Shown: positions 1-10,845, numbered from the stretch's first letter. The stretch is 64,000 nucleotides of DNA from Undaria pinnatifida (GCA_012845835.1 JABAKD010000018.1:9773759-9837758); one strand, 5' to 3'. The notes: generated by a model from the sequence alone, not told the origin. Made by a program: numbers and translations.

Positions 1-713
1 TGGGGCAGCAGTAGTTAGCACCAGTACTGCTATAGCAAAGGAGAGCAGGTAGCTGTAGCCGAGGGAAGCAGTACGTAGCACTACTGTAATACTGCTGTAA
101 ACAGGGAGCAGCAGTCACGATACGTAACGAAGTACCACTCGGTAGCTTCGGGATCGCGACGAGTCAAGAAGCAAGTTTACCCGAGCTACAACCGGCCAGA
201 ACTGGGATCGGCTAACCGCTATTCGTCGGCCAACGTAGGTAGCACTGGTTCTGCCAATAGCGTGTTGCAGTAGCTGAGCACAACAGTAGCATCGGTGATG
301 TTGTAGGCAGCAATGGAAAAACACGGTGCGTTACGTTACGGTTCGACTAAGGTGCGGCGTAACTACGAGGACCCCGACGAGTTGTGTTTCGTTGTTGTTT
401 GTTTGTTTTTGTACACGGGGTCCTTCAAGTACTATTGTTGTAGCAAACGAATGATCAGGGTCTGAGTAGCTACGAGAGAGAGCGTGGGCGTGCCCCACCC
501 TCTCTCACTCCTCTCACCACCACCTCTAGACTCAGATGTCTATTGTTCTCTAACTTTGATTGCCCAACAAGCGGCCCTTCTACAAAACATCACTCTTCTG
601 GGGTTTTTATCATCTGTGGATCATCTTTGTCCAACACCAGCATGGCAGCATGCTGCTGCCTGTGCCCGCCTGTGCGACCACCTGTCAAGGGTGTAACGAC
701 TATACCTGAATAG
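1..713. other. No gene recognised; CAG/TAG-rich start
   Basis: Positions 1-115 and about 270-315 are rich in AGCAG and AGTA words, similar in style to 56.49-56.91 kb. The rest is unique-looking sequence with only short, unconvincing ORFs. No splice-bounded exon, RNA gene or transposon end is visible before the inverted LINE piece at about 714. Confidence 0.5.
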
Positions 714-1486
714 TCTCCCCCTAAATCCTTCCATGTTTTCTCGACGACTTGTACGTTATCCCATCTTATTCCAGCTCGCCCTTTTTTTGTTAATTTTTCC
801 CCCGACGGGGAGGGGGCTTAAAAGCACACTAAAGACCAAGAAGAGGTACTGTCTATAGAGGGTACAAGACAGAAAGAAGCAACATAAATAATAGAAGAAA
901 GGGAAAGGCTAGCGCTAAGAAATAAGGTGAATGAGGAGAGAAGTACTTGGAGATGTGCGGGGGGTTGAGGGAAGATATTGGAATAAAAACGTATCTGCAC
1001 GGCCCAATGGACTACGCGAAAAAGCTGAAACTGCGATTTCGTGTAGGGAACCTGACCCTACCAGAAAGAAGAAAGATATATAGACTATACGAGTAGTCCG
1101 GAGGAGGAGGACGTGGCCACAAATATGTGCCCGTGTGTAACAGCAATAGAGAATAGGACTCACGTAGTAGGTGAATGTGAAATATACGAGGAGGAACGGG
1201 ATGCGTTAGAGGAGATGACAAAATTTGACGTATGTGATATGGAAGAGTTTGGTAGACTAGAGAGTAGGCAGAAAACGATCGCTATCCTAGGAGATAGATG
1301 GCGGACGCAGACGGTGAAACAGGAAGGGGATAGGATCAGCAAGCAGCTTCTACGTAATATATGGAAGAAGCGTGATGAGCGCCCAAATGTTGGAGGTGTC
1401 TCTATTAGGAGTAGGAACGGCACTCCACCTCGAAAGGGATGCGTGGTCAATGGTTAAATGACTGAGGCAAGCAACAAATGAGTACG
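714..1486 (+). mobile_element. LINE 3' end with inverted 5' segment
   Basis: Positions about 830-1486 match the reverse complement of 41.16-41.80 kb, the 3' end of the LINE described there. The encoded C-terminal part includes a Cys/His cluster (CPCVT, then H and ECE, near 1127-1185) followed by RLESRQKTIAILGDRWRTQT and a conserved RNGTPPRKGCVVNG-type ending. Positions 714-800 match 41.81-41.89 kb in the opposite sense, meaning the next upstream part of the LINE, flipped. An inverted upstream segment joined to a sense 3' segment is the structure left by twin priming of non-LTR retrotransposons. The frames are interrupted, so the copy is dead. Confidence 0.8.
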
Positions 1487-1564
1487 CCCCCCCCCCCCCC
1501 CCCCCCGTCGGAGGACCCAAGATAAACATCATACGTACCTCCCCTCTACCCCCCCCCCCCCCCA
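1486..1564. repeat. Two poly-C runs
   Basis: C homopolymers lie at about 1486-1506 and 1549-1563, just after the LINE 3' end. Exact lengths are likely to be unreliable in the assembly. Confidence 0.8.
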
Positions 1565-1611
1565 GAAGCAGTCACAATAGCGGTGTCTGGTGTGTTGTTT
1601 TATCACATGTG

Positions 1612-2440
1612 CATTAACTCGCATAATCAAGTCCGTGGTCACAGGACAGGCCCCTGTCACTCTGGAGCGTGGAGTGTCGGTTGTCAGACGTTGGACTCCT
1701 TGACAGACAACAATCCACCAAACGCCTTGACAGACAGCCTGACAGCCTTGACAAGCGAAAAACAGGGGACATATAGGAATATCCCCGTTTTTGGGAAAAG
1801 CCATACAAAACCACTGAAAACTGAGATTTTTCCATACGTTATGCATGCAAACAGGCGTTTGTGCCTTCTTTTGTGCCCCACGCACCACGCACCGCGCACC
1901 TCACGTACGCGTAAGTGTATGTATTATGTATGTATGTGTATGTGTATAGTGTATAGGGCACAGGAGCATGTGAGTGTGAACGTGTGAACGGTGAACTGCT
2001 GTGAACTACTGCTGCGACCTGCGAACTTGAACTAAATACTGCTGGGAAGCTGTGAAGTAGTGAAGTATGAAGTATACAAGTATACTGGATACTCGGAGAA
2101 ACTAGATGCATGAATGCATTGATGTTTTTATATTTGATGGAGACAGCAGTATATCCATCTTTCGCCGTCGATAGCTTCTCCTACTTGGAAAAAAGAAAAC
2201 TGTGCGTGGGTGCAAGCTTGCTCGCAGCGCTGCGCGCGCGTGCGCTTTTCAAAAATGAGGGGTTTCCACATGAGTTCTGGAGGCGTTTGTATACCGGGGA
2301 TAGGGGATGTTTTGGCTTGACAACGCCAAATGCCTTGACAGACAGCCTTGACAGCTTGACAAACTTGACACTTGACCGTCAACCGACATCTCTTGCTCTG
2401 GAGTGGAAGAATACCCCAGGGAAAAAACAAAGCATATCAA
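1612..2440 (+). mobile_element. Fragment of element W, split by a MITE
   Basis: Positions 1612-1650 carry a 39-bp motif (starting cattaactcgcataatcaag) also present at 3288-3326 and 7382-7420. After the insertion at 1670-2395 the match to the 7.4 kb copy resumes: 2396-2440 (ctctggagtggaagaatacc) corresponds to 7430-7465 (ctctggagttgaggaatacc). Here, 'W' means the dispersed element whose fullest copies are at 7.2-8.4 kb and 54.4-55.2 kb. Confidence 0.65.
1670..2395. mobile_element. MITE copy X with TIRs and about 9-10 bp TSD
   Basis: The left end (gagtgtcggttgtcag) is an imperfect inverted match to the right end, whose reverse complement reads gagatgtcggttgacgg. The flanks ctctggagcg (1660-1669) and ctctggagtg (2396-2405) look like a target-site duplication, and the corresponding uninterrupted site is present near 7430. 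Subterminal direct repeats of the type cttgacagacagccttgaca occur near both ends (1703-1757 and 2319-2375). The first ~165 and last ~140 bases match copy Y (7767-8290); the middles differ. No transposase ORF is visible, so it is non-autonomous. The superfamily is uncertain; a 9-bp duplication would fit a Mutator-like source. Confidence 0.7.
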
Positions 2441-3533
2441 AAGTGGTACACGTATATCATACAGCAGCAGCCGAAGCTATTCATGCATCCATCCGCCAAA
2501 ACAAAAAAAATAAAATCGTTGGAGATCAGCCTACGAATGTGCCAGGACCATACATACTGCTGGTACATACGATTAAAGACTCGCATCTGAAACCGACTAT
2601 ACCGCATAGCACCTGAGAAACCCAACCAATGAAACAATTCCGAGGAGCACAAAAAAAGGAACATTCAGTAATACTGAAGTATTAAGGAGGAAAGAAAAGA
2701 AAGAGCGAGAGAAATAGAAAACGAACCGAGGACAATAATACGTGCGTATTGAGTTCCTTAGGCAGTAGGTGGACTCGCCAGCAGGGAAGTGTAGCGAGGT
2801 AACGCCAGCTACACGGGAGTGCGTACGATGATGGTGTCCGATCTTTTTACTGCTGTCTGCTCCTGTTGCTCGTACCATGGTATAGTGCAGGTTGAACCTT
2901 TATTACATTTTGTTGTCGCTTTGTGCGATGGGAAGTAGCAGCCGTACCGCAATAGAGATATTCATACCAGAAAATATCTGTCTGCATCAAGCATACTTAC
3001 CTGGCGGGGGCTTGCCAGTGGTCAATATGACTGGTGACCCCAGGGGGAGCAGGCTCTTGCACTGGGCTAGACCCTGGAGTGCTGTAATCCCTGGAGAATA
3101 TTCCTTCGGGGGTATCTCTACCGCATAATTTTTTTCCGGGGAGGTGTCGCTTGCGGCCCTCCCAACTCACAACACCATCAAAAACAAAAAAATACGTTGA
3201 TAATAGTATAATATGTAGCCTTCACCCAGCATCTATCATCCCAACACCCCACACACAACGTCAAAGCACTTATTGTTGTTGTTCTCACATTAACTCGCAT
3301 AATCAAGTCCGTGGTCACAGGACAGGCTCCAGTCTATATACATACATAGCCGAACGAAAAACCATGTGACGCCGTACCAAGTATACGAGTATTGCCGTAT
3401 TGTTATGTCCCGGGTGCGACGTGGCAGGTTATGACCGGTGTACGTTTGCAATGGTTTTCCCCATTTTTGTAGCACTTTGTTTTCCAGGTACGAGTATATT
3501 GGGCATGCTGGCCCATCGTATCATACGGGCATT
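2441..3533. other. No gene recognised; short W fragment inside
   Basis: Only the 39-bp W motif at 3288-3326 is recognisable (GTCC...GGAC inverted within it). Other ORFs here are short, overlap on both strands, and show no coding bias or splice-like borders. Confidence 0.5.
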
Positions 3534-3615
3534 GAAAATGAAGGCCAACAGCAGTACCGAGGGGGGGGGGAAGGAAGACACGCGTGGCCACGGCTTGTCC
3601 AGAAGACCTCTACGA
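3534..3615 (+). mobile_element. SINE family A, 3' fragment
   Basis: The segment runs from a tgaaaatgaaggc core end through a g-run and gaaggaagacacgcgtggcc to cacggcttgtccagaagacc. It aligns with the 3' part of the family A SINEs at 12.39, 40.34 and 50.37 kb (atgaagg..., accggggggaagaaggg, ggcttgtccagaaggtcgct). The tRNA-like head is absent, so this is a 5'-truncated copy. Confidence 0.6.
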
Positions 3616-3838
3616 GTAGTGGCTATGGAATTTTATATTCGTACTCGCTCGTAGCCCATTTATACAGGTTCGGCGTAAGAAAGACCGCTCACGAGATGGT
3701 TGACTTGCTTGCTGTGGAAAGGTAAAGTGAAGGAAACAGGACAACATATGTTCCATTGGTTACTGGTTCGCGCAGTCTTCATCTCCGGCTGACGGTACCT
3801 GGATTATTGATGTGCGGCAAATCGAGTCATTCTGAAGC

Positions 3839-4030
3839 ATACCTTCTCGGCCTTTTGGCTAAGATCATGTGTAGTATCTGTTCTAATCAGTGTGAAAACT
3901 GATTGACACTCATCGAGTGTCATTTTCACACCTGTTTTTGAAATTGCCGGGTTTAGCGCTGCTTGCAGTGTTCCGGCTGGATTTCCTCGGCATTTCACTA
4001 CCGCCTTGTGAGGTCCGTCCCCTCGGGGAC
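3839..4030 (+). ncRNA. U2: U2 spliceosomal snRNA
   Basis: U2 snRNA pairs with the intron branch site in the spliceosome. The 5' end ATACCTTCTCGGCCTTTTGG at 3839 is the canonical U2 start, followed by CTAAGATCA and the branch-site recognition segment GTGTAGTATCTGTTC. Stem IIa (atcag...ctgat, 3886-3904) and a IIb hairpin (gacact catcg agtgtc) follow. The segment attttcacac can pair with gtgtgaaaa, recreating the IIa/IIc switch of U2. A Sm-like site ctgtttttga lies near 3932-3941. A stem IV hairpin near 3981-4017 has a loop auuucacuacc comparable with the U2B'' loop. A perfect gtccc-ctcg-gggac hairpin at 4017-4030 may be the 3' end or processing signal. The mature 3' end is uncertain (about 4017 or 4030). 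Confidence 0.93.
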
Positions 4031-4117
4031 AAACAACCAAAACTCAAACCCACCCCCAAACACACACACCACCTCGCCACCTGCCTGCCACATCAAACAC
4101 AAAAAATACCTGTGTAT

Positions 4118-4205
4118 TTTATAAAAAATATTTCAAGGACGTCAGCCGTGAGTTCGACGAATTTCAGGTCAATACCCATCTTTGCAAGCTGCGTTGTTGG
4201 TACTT
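4118..4205 (+). repeat. Terminal-repeat fragment of element W (R1)
   Basis: The segment with aaggacgtcagccgtgagtt, gacgaatttcaggtcaatac and a gcgttgttggtacttgta end matches 6.25-6.35, 7.69-7.77 and 54.38-54.46 kb. Only the first half of the terminal repeat is present. It lies about 90 bases downstream of the U2 gene. Confidence 0.7.
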
Positions 4206-4543
4206 GTAACATGTGTATGTATAATTGTGATTTTTTTTTCCTCGGACACATCTCTTCGTGCTCGCACCTTTGTCCCAAACGTCGGGTGGGGTGGGCACAA
4301 TTCGACCGTCGGGCTCACGTTGCCGGAGGTTTGGGCGCGATCCGTGCAGTGTGTCGCGCGTGGCAAGCCTTTTAAACTTTCTTGGCCTGGGGCACATATA
4401 AGGCAAATCCCCGGGTTTCCGCAACATCCCCGTGGATTGGGTTTCTGCATCCCCTATCCCCGCGTACGTACGTGAGGTTTGAATGCAAACCGGGCCTTTC
4501 TCCTCGTAGAGGGTACACGTTTCATTCCCTCTTTTTGCACAGA
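4206..4543. other. No gene recognised
   Basis: Unique-looking GC-moderate sequence. ORFs on both strands overlap with no preferred frame, and no repeat match to the rest of the window was noticed. Confidence 0.45.
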
Positions 4544-5697
4544 GCACCACGCTACGATCCTGCCGCCCAGCAGCAATCCAGCCCCCTAGCAGCAGCAGCC
4601 TGCAACTCTATGCGCGTGCTGCTGCTGTTGTAGTAGCTGATTCTTTGATCAGAGCGTGGCGTTTGTCACCCCACCATATACCCCATCTTTCTGGTGTGCT
4701 GCCGCTTCGGGCGCATCTCCATTGAATTGCATGTACATAGATCGCGTCAATTTGGTCGGTAATATAAGATACTCTTTGATTGTAATTAATATACAAACCC
4801 ATCCGTACATTTGCGTTCAAAGAGGCAATATTTTCCCGTACTACATATGTACCAGAGGGGTATTGTTTTGTGTCGGAGATTTTTCTCATCATGCCACAGA
4901 TGACAGGTACCAAACATGAGGACGGCACAACGCTACGTGTACAACCCTACCGCATAGCAGCAGTAGTGGGACACATCATGCACATGCGCGTGGCAAGTCC
5001 TCTCTATGCTGAGGCGAGTTTCTTTCGTCTCCACGAGGAGACGATTTTAGATCGGACGACGATCAAAACAATCCAGCGTGATTTTTCTTGACTCTAAAAA
5101 GCAAACAGCAGTGGATATAGGCGCTAATGGCACCACGCTACGATCCTGCTGCCCACCAGCGGTCCAGCCCCCTAGCATCAGCAGTATGCGCGTGTGGCTG
5201 CTGTTGTAGAAGCTGATTGTTTGATCGGAGCGTGCCATTTGTCACCCCACCATACTCCATATTTCCGCTGTGCCGCCGCTTCGTGCGCATCTCCATTGCA
5301 TGTCAATAGATCGCGTCAATACTGGCGGTAGTATAGGAACCTTTTAAATACTAATTTGTATACCTCCCCACCTTTACATTTACGTCCACATACACTGTAT
5401 TTTTACGTACATAACAGAGAGGTAATAATGTTATGGGTCGGAGATTTTGCTCACACCACACAGATGACAGGGACCAGACAACATGAGGACAGCACAACGC
5501 TACGTGTACAACGTTGCCGCACAGCAGCAGCAGTAGGATACATCATGTACGTGCGCGTGGCGAGTCCTCGCTATGCGGAGGCGAGTTGCTTTCGTCTCCA
5601 CGAGGGGACGATTTTGGATCGGACGACGATCAAAACAATCCAGCGTAATTTTTCTTGAATCTAAATAGCAAACAGCAGTGGATACACGCGCTGATGC
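4544..5697 (+). repeat. 0.58 kb tandem duplication
   Basis: Unit 1 (4544-5129) and unit 2 (5130-5697) both begin gcaccacgctacgatcctgc and both end near gcaaacagcagtggata. Shared blocks include tttgtcaccccaccat, gcgcatctccattg, tagatcgcgtcaat, cggacgacgatcaaaacaat and ttttcttga. Both contain a short ORF ending TIQR(D/N)FS followed by TGA, but the two copies differ in a pattern close to neutral (about 13 amino-acid-changing versus 5-6 silent differences over the last ~60 codons), so I do not call a gene. Confidence 0.85.
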
Positions 5698-5707
5698 TCC
5701 ATGAGAA

Positions 5708-5760
5708 AGGGCTTCTCTGCCTCAGCGACAATAGAGGCCCTACAGAGACAGAGAAGCCCT
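5708..5760. repeat. 12-bp perfect inverted repeat
   Basis: agggcttctctg (5708-5719) and cagagaagccct (5749-5760) are exact reverse complements with a 29-base spacer. The hairpin has no T-run after it and its role is unknown. Confidence 0.8.
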
Positions 5761-6244
5761 ACAGTTCCTCATTCCACGCACTCTCTGCGACGAACTGGTG
5801 GTGAAGGGGGATGATTGCCCATCCTGGCGTGTATCACTCGTCGTGAAGTTCAATATCTGGCTCAACAAGACACGAAGAGTACATATTCTGAAATTGCTGA
5901 TTTCCATACGAAACAGGAAACAAAGAAAAAAAATGAAAAAAAAACACGATAGAAGGACGGCGCACGGAACAACTGCTGATTTTGTTTTTTTTGCCGGTTG
6001 AACATCCACCTTTCGACCTTTTATTTTTTACTGCGCAAATTTTACTGTATATTTAGAGTCGCCCGTATAAAAAGTCCACATCGTACGAGTACTGGCGCTG
6101 GACACGTACTCATGGGATTACCACTTATTTACGGTTCTCCACCAGCCACGACGGGGAGAGAGCGAACCGTACCCGGGAGGGCGCCTCCCCACACCCCGCT
6201 TCTCGAGCTGCGGACAAGAACACAGTTTTCACTACCACCAGGTA

Positions 6245-6432
6245 CATCTTATTTTATAAAAAATATTTCAAGGACGTCAGCCGTGAGTTCGACGAATTTC
6301 AGGTCAATACTCATCTTTGCAAGCTCCGTTGTTGGTACTTATAGAATACTCTATGGGTGAGTTTTTATTGTGAGGGGTCCTATTTTTTGTCCACTATAAT
6401 GGTAAGTGTTGATATTTATACTTTAGGTCATT
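6245..6432 (+). repeat. Solo terminal repeat of element W
   Basis: A full-length R1 unit: aaggacgtcagccgtgagtt, then tactctatgggtgagttttt, gaggggtcctattttttgtc, actataatggtaagtgttg and a tatttatactttagg end. It matches 54.38-54.56 kb nearly throughout. No internal W sequence follows, so it resembles a solo terminal repeat left by recombination. Confidence 0.7.
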
Positions 6433-7073
6433 TGCCCACTGACGGTCAGATGTTGGATGCTTGGGTTTCGTTCTTGCGCCACTCCCTTGGCTAAAACGTT
6501 ATTGTACTCCGCAGGAGATGCAACGTACCAATGTGTTTTCAAGATAAAGAGTCGAGTACGGATCAAGCGCCTCTGTTTGCTGCTGTACCACGTGGCGGTT
6601 GAGGTGTTTGGTGAATGGACGGGGTGGGTTGCTGGTTGGGTGGGTTTACAGGGGTCAATTAGTACGTGGGTTTACATTCGTGCCTGTGGGAGGTAGAGCT
6701 GTAATTTTCTTTGGTACAATATTTTGATCTCTTCGCTATACCGGCCTGCCTTGGCGAAGTTCGAGTACGAACCAACCATTAGGTTGCTGCAATACTGCTG
6801 TAGCATGTGGTGGATAGGTTGATTGGTGGGTGGATGGCTTGGTCGGCGGGTGGGCGTGTCGTGCGGTAGCTTCCTTGGTGTTGTGTCGGCGACCTGGAAG
6901 CAGATGTCGTATTGGTGCGGTATTTGTGTTGTGTGTTGCTTTCTTGCTCGTTGCAGCTGACTGCTGCCGTTGTGCGGTGGATTTCTGCTGTTTCAAGAAT
7001 CAAGTTGCCCCCAATCCCACAAGTTGAATCTGTTAAGGATAGCCAATAGTTTGTACTGAGCCGCTGATTACTA
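6433..7073. other. No gene recognised; GT-rich stretches
   Basis: The plus strand is rich in GGGT/GGTT words around 6600-6700 and 6800-6880. Open frames on both strands are explained by this composition. Nothing else was recognised. Confidence 0.45.
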
Positions 7074-7172
7074 CATGTTGTTGTTGTTGTTGTTGTTTTT
7101 GTTAATGTTTTTTGTTGTTGTTGTTGTTGTTGTGGTCGTGGTCGTGGTCGTGGTCGTGGTTGTGGTCGTAGG
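7074..7172 (+). repeat. (TTG)n and (GTGGTC)n microsatellites
   Basis: A (TTG)n run grades into (GTGGTC)n immediately before the W element copy. The Val-rich ORF here is a by-product of the repeat. Confidence 0.85.
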
Positions 7173-7184
7173 CACTTCCCGGAG

Positions 7185-8425
7185 GGGAACCTTGTATACT
7201 ATATGGGTGTGTTTTTATTGGGAGGGGTCCTATTTTTTGTCCACTATAATGGTAAGTGTTGGTATTGATACTCTAGGTGGGGAATTTTGAGCTAGATCAA
7301 ACATTACATCTATTTTTTAAATTTGTTACTTTAGTTTCCTCTATACTGTTCTATTATATGCTGCTGTTGTTGTTGTTCTCACATTAACTCGCATAATGAA
7401 GTCCGTGGTCACAGGACAGGCTCCAGTCACTCTGGAGTTGAGGAATACCTTAGGGAAAAACACATATATGCATGGTAGGCGGTTTAGTTTACAGAATATT
7501 ATTAGTTATCTTATATGTTACTCTTAATACAGCATTCGAGAATTAAAGTACGCTACTCCCACCCCAAATAAATAAAAACTCTGTGGGACACGAACCCACG
7601 GTTCCAAATTGATACGCTGTCACTCTAACATTTTACTTCGAAGTATAAAATAATAAAAAATACTCCGGAGTATAAAATATAATATATATAAATATAAAAA
7701 TAGGACGTCAAGTGTGAGTTCGACGAATTTCGAGTCAGTACTCATATTTTGAAGCTGCTTGCTGGCAAAGATGTCGATTGACAGACTTTTGGCCCTTCGT
7801 CCGACTGTCAAGAAGAAAAACCCTCGACAGACAGCCTCGACAGTCGAAAAACAGGGCATGTTTAATCAACATCCCCTATTTTGGAAAAGCGCCAGATAAA
7901 AACACTGAAGCCATCGATATTTTTCTCGCACGAGGTCCAAGTTCGATGATCCTATGCCGAACAAAAGACCCGAAATGCGAAGCGCGCACGCACGTAGACG
8001 ACCAGATGTAGAATGTAGGAGGCAGCATCGGGGACTCACTCGTGAACGTGCAACATACAAAGTGTATGGTATCAATCAATTGCAGGGCACAGCAGTCAAC
8101 TACTCACTTGATTGAGTCGACTCACCATCATTTCATCTAGAAACATACATGCATGAGGGGTTTCAACAGATATATGAAGGCGTTATCCCACCCGGGGATA
8201 GGGGATGGTTTGTCGAGACAGCCCCAAACCCCTCGACAGACAGCCTCGACCGCTCGACCGCTCGTCAGCTCGCTGTCAACCGACATCTTTGCTTGCTGGT
8301 ACTTGTACTATGCTATGTGGGTAAAGTTTTTAATGGGAGGGGTCCTTTTCTCTTGTAAACATTTTTTTTTCTCCACTACAATGATTGGTGTTAGTATTTT
8401 TACTTTAGGTGGGGAATTTTGAAGT
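7185..8425 (+). mobile_element. Element W copy with a MITE in its right terminal repeat
   Basis: Order: left terminal repeat truncated to its second half (about 7190-7290); interior with the 39-bp motif (7382-7420), the conserved catggtaggcggttta block (about 7473), and a minus-strand tRNA-like T-arm (7563-7626); right terminal repeat (7690-7766), resuming at 8291-8425. On the minus strand the tRNA-like part has gtggg-ttcgtgt-cccac, a perfect 5-bp T-arm with a B-box-like core, preceded by gttagagtgacagcg. The same order of blocks is found at 54.38-55.22 kb. Two terminal repeats in the same orientation flanking about 0.5 kb without protein coding resembles a TRIM-type element, but clear TG...CA ends, primer site and polypurine tract are not evident. 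Confidence 0.65.
7767..8290. mobile_element. MITE copy Y with 18-bp TIRs
   Basis: Left end aaagatgtcgattgacag and right end ctgtcaaccgacatcttt are inverted matches with one mismatch over 18 bp. The flanks gcttgctgg (7757-7765 and 8291-8299) are identical 9-bp duplications. The W copy near 55.09 kb reads ctgcttgctggtacttgtac without interruption, so it shows the empty site. Subterminal direct motifs (tcgacagacagcctcgac) are present at both ends. No transposase frame is present. Confidence 0.8.
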
Positions 8426-9600
8426 AATCTATCATAATTTGTTGGTGGTGCCCGATGCCACCAACAACAAGCGTGCCGGACGATAGCTGATATCCGTCGT
8501 CTACGTTGTTGTCCTTTCTTTTGTGTGATGTTTGAGATACACGCGTATTTTGAGAATTAATGAGACACCATGAACCATGAAGGAGGGCGGCGTACCCAGC
8601 ACCGACATGCGTGCGTCCCCATCAGGACACCGCAGCCTTAATCGCTCCCCCGATCCGCCCGGAATGTAACGTGTACCCCCTCTTGAATTATCCCGACGCC
8701 GATTCCTTAAAATCTATTGAGCCCGCTCGCATATGTTTTGGCATAAATTGACCAAGGAACAATATGCTTTTTACGACCCCCCCCCCCGCCCAACTTCCCT
8801 CCCTACCCTCAAATGCCCTCCCTCTCCAAACTCTCCTCCTCCTTCGTCCCTCCCCGCCGCCCCTCCACTCCATGAGCCGCCCTTGGCCTCCTTTTTCTAC
8901 TCCTTCCAGTGGGTGTCCCCCTTCGTATTAATATTGTCACGACGCCACAACGATGGCGTATTGCCACGCACGCTTCCGTTCCTCCAACAGTGATGCCGTT
9001 GCATCCCCGTTGTGCATTTCTCGAAAAAGTAAACTTGTTACACACATAAACCGTCAGCTGTGAGTACGATCGCTTGAATAGTTAATACTCAGTTTTTGTT
9101 CTTGAGAAGAGCAACATACAATTGTTTGCGCCTGCTTGTGCTAGCTGTCGGTTGTGCGTTCGACCAAAGTGGTCGACGGTCAAGCTTATAATCGGAATCG
9201 GTCAATGCTCAAACTAAGCTTTTCAAGGTTTGCAAATTCGCTACATGTATTTCGTTTGACAGGGTATATACTTCGAGGTACTCGGGTGGTACAACCTATC
9301 AACGGATTTGTATATGTATGTTTACTGTATTACGGCCTTCCAGTACCATACATATCGGTAGTAACGCATACCCTGGGGTCGATAGACTAATACCAGATAG
9401 TCGGGTAGCTTTAGTATAGCGCCAAACATCCACCATACCCGTGTTCACCATGTGTTTCTACCTGGGTACAATCGAGTACCTGGTAGAACCTATATGGGTA
9501 TACCATTTTACCGCCCCCCAATGCCGTCCCGCCGTCCCACCTTTTGGTTGATCAGCCGCGCAACCCCCACCGCCGTCCTCCTATACCACGCCTTTTGATT
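8426..9600. other. No gene recognised; pyrimidine tract at 8776-8880
   Basis: Positions 8776-8880 form a strongly C/T-biased tract on the plus strand. A diverged R1-like piece (ccgtcagctgtgagtacgat) lies near 9047. The remainder has no recognisable feature. Confidence 0.45.
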
Positions 9601-9744
9601 GACCAACGGTTGTTGTTCCACCCGGCCCCGCTACGTGCCTGACCCACCCTGCTGTATGCCGACTCTTGGTTAATTAGCCGCATTACGCCCAACTTCACGT
9701 TGCTACACACCGCTTTTTGCTTGATCAACATCTCTTGTTTCAGG

Positions 9745-10515
9745 AGGAAGAAAGCCGCGACAGCCAAAGGCGACGCCCGAGAGTTGGTGGCAGAGTTAAG
9801 GGGCGGAGACGAGGGCGGACACGCTGACGTTGACGGTGGAATGGGTAGCGATCGGGCCACGAGGGCTGTGACGCCGGGGTTCGGGTCTGGTTTGGCAGCA
9901 GGGTTGCGGGTCGGCTTCGAATCAAGGACGATGTCTACGCGTGGCGCCCCCGGGTCTCGGCCCACCTCGCAACAGCAACGCCAGCGCCAGATAGCCTGGG
10001 TGCAGGGTGATGGCTGTGGCAGTGGTGGTATTGTTGTTGGTGGTGGTGGCGATGGCACTGGTGGTGATGGTGATGGTGATGGTGATGGTGTTGCTGGTGT
10101 TAGCGTTGACGCCGGTGGTGGCGGTGGTGTAGACCGCCGCCGCCGGGACCTCTCCCACCCGCCTCCCCACGGCCCCTCGCAATCTGCGTCGGCCAACTCG
10201 GCCAGACCCGTAGCTCGTCGTACTTGCGAGAGCAAATCCACGCAGCCCACACTGAAGCGTGGCGTCCTCGATGGCGGCATCAGTGGTGGTGGTGTTAACG
10301 GTAGTGACCGCGCGGGTGGTGGTGAGGAACCTCACGCGACCACGACCGGCATGGGAGGGATTTCGGGGTTGGGGAAGATGGGCACTGAAGGGGGTGGGGG
10401 CGCGGGCGAGCGCGAGATGGAGGATGGGGATGGCCGTGGGAGTGGGCATGCTCCCGAGGCTGGGCGGTGTGCCTTTGAGGTAGAGGGGAGGAGTCAGAAC
10501 CCTTTTCGCAGGTGA
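9745..10515. repeat. Low-complexity locus paralogous to 62.93-64.0 kb
   Basis: A long plus-strand frame here reads Gly/Asp/Arg-rich; a minus-strand frame is Pro/Ser/Thr-rich. The centre (10020-10125) is a GGT/GAT repeat. Both flanks of that repeat match 62.93-64.0 kb in the same orientation: one side includes gtctacgcgtggcgcc, the other pairs PTLKRGVLDGGISGGG here with PILRRRILDDAIGGGS there, then HATTTGMGG with HATTTGKGG. A possible acceptor (cttgtttcag) lies at about 9742 and a possible donor (cgcaggtgagg) near 10510. In the far copy the plus frame needs a shift while one minus frame stays open in both, so the coding strand, if any, is undecided. Confidence 0.55.
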
Positions 10516-10629
10516 GGAACGTCGGGTGGAAAGTTTCGAGGTACCGAATACATCCATGTGTCGTATCGAAAATGTTTGTTTTGTGCCCATCACTACTGTA
10601 GTATCCAAAAATGTATATTATCAACCAAC

Positions 10630-10845
10630 GAACTAAGAACCCGCTTCAATCAGCCAGACAGATCTTTCGTTCCATCAATCATTCTACCAACCAACCAATA
10701 AACCCACCAATCATTATGCCGATGAACCGATCAACCAATTGATCATCACATCTATCAACTAATCCACCAATCAAGGTAGTCAATTATATTGCCAATCAAG
10801 CTATTAACTAATCAACCAACCGATCACATAATCAAACATTCATCT
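10630..10845. repeat. Degenerate CAAT/CAACC repeat
   Basis: Imperfect short direct repeats of caatcaa, ccaaccaat and atcaacca words run through this stretch. No feature other than the repeat is seen. Confidence 0.7.

Noticed and set aside
4870-5658. Related ORFs in the two tandem units, ending TIQR(D/N)FS, as a duplicated gene
   Set aside because: Over the last ~60 codons I count about 13 replacement and 5-6 silent differences, near the neutral expectation, and the upstream parts differ in frame.
7563-7626. A functional tRNA gene on the minus strand
   Set aside because: Only the T-arm is perfect; no acceptor stem closes the structure, and the same piece recurs in element W at 54.98 kb.
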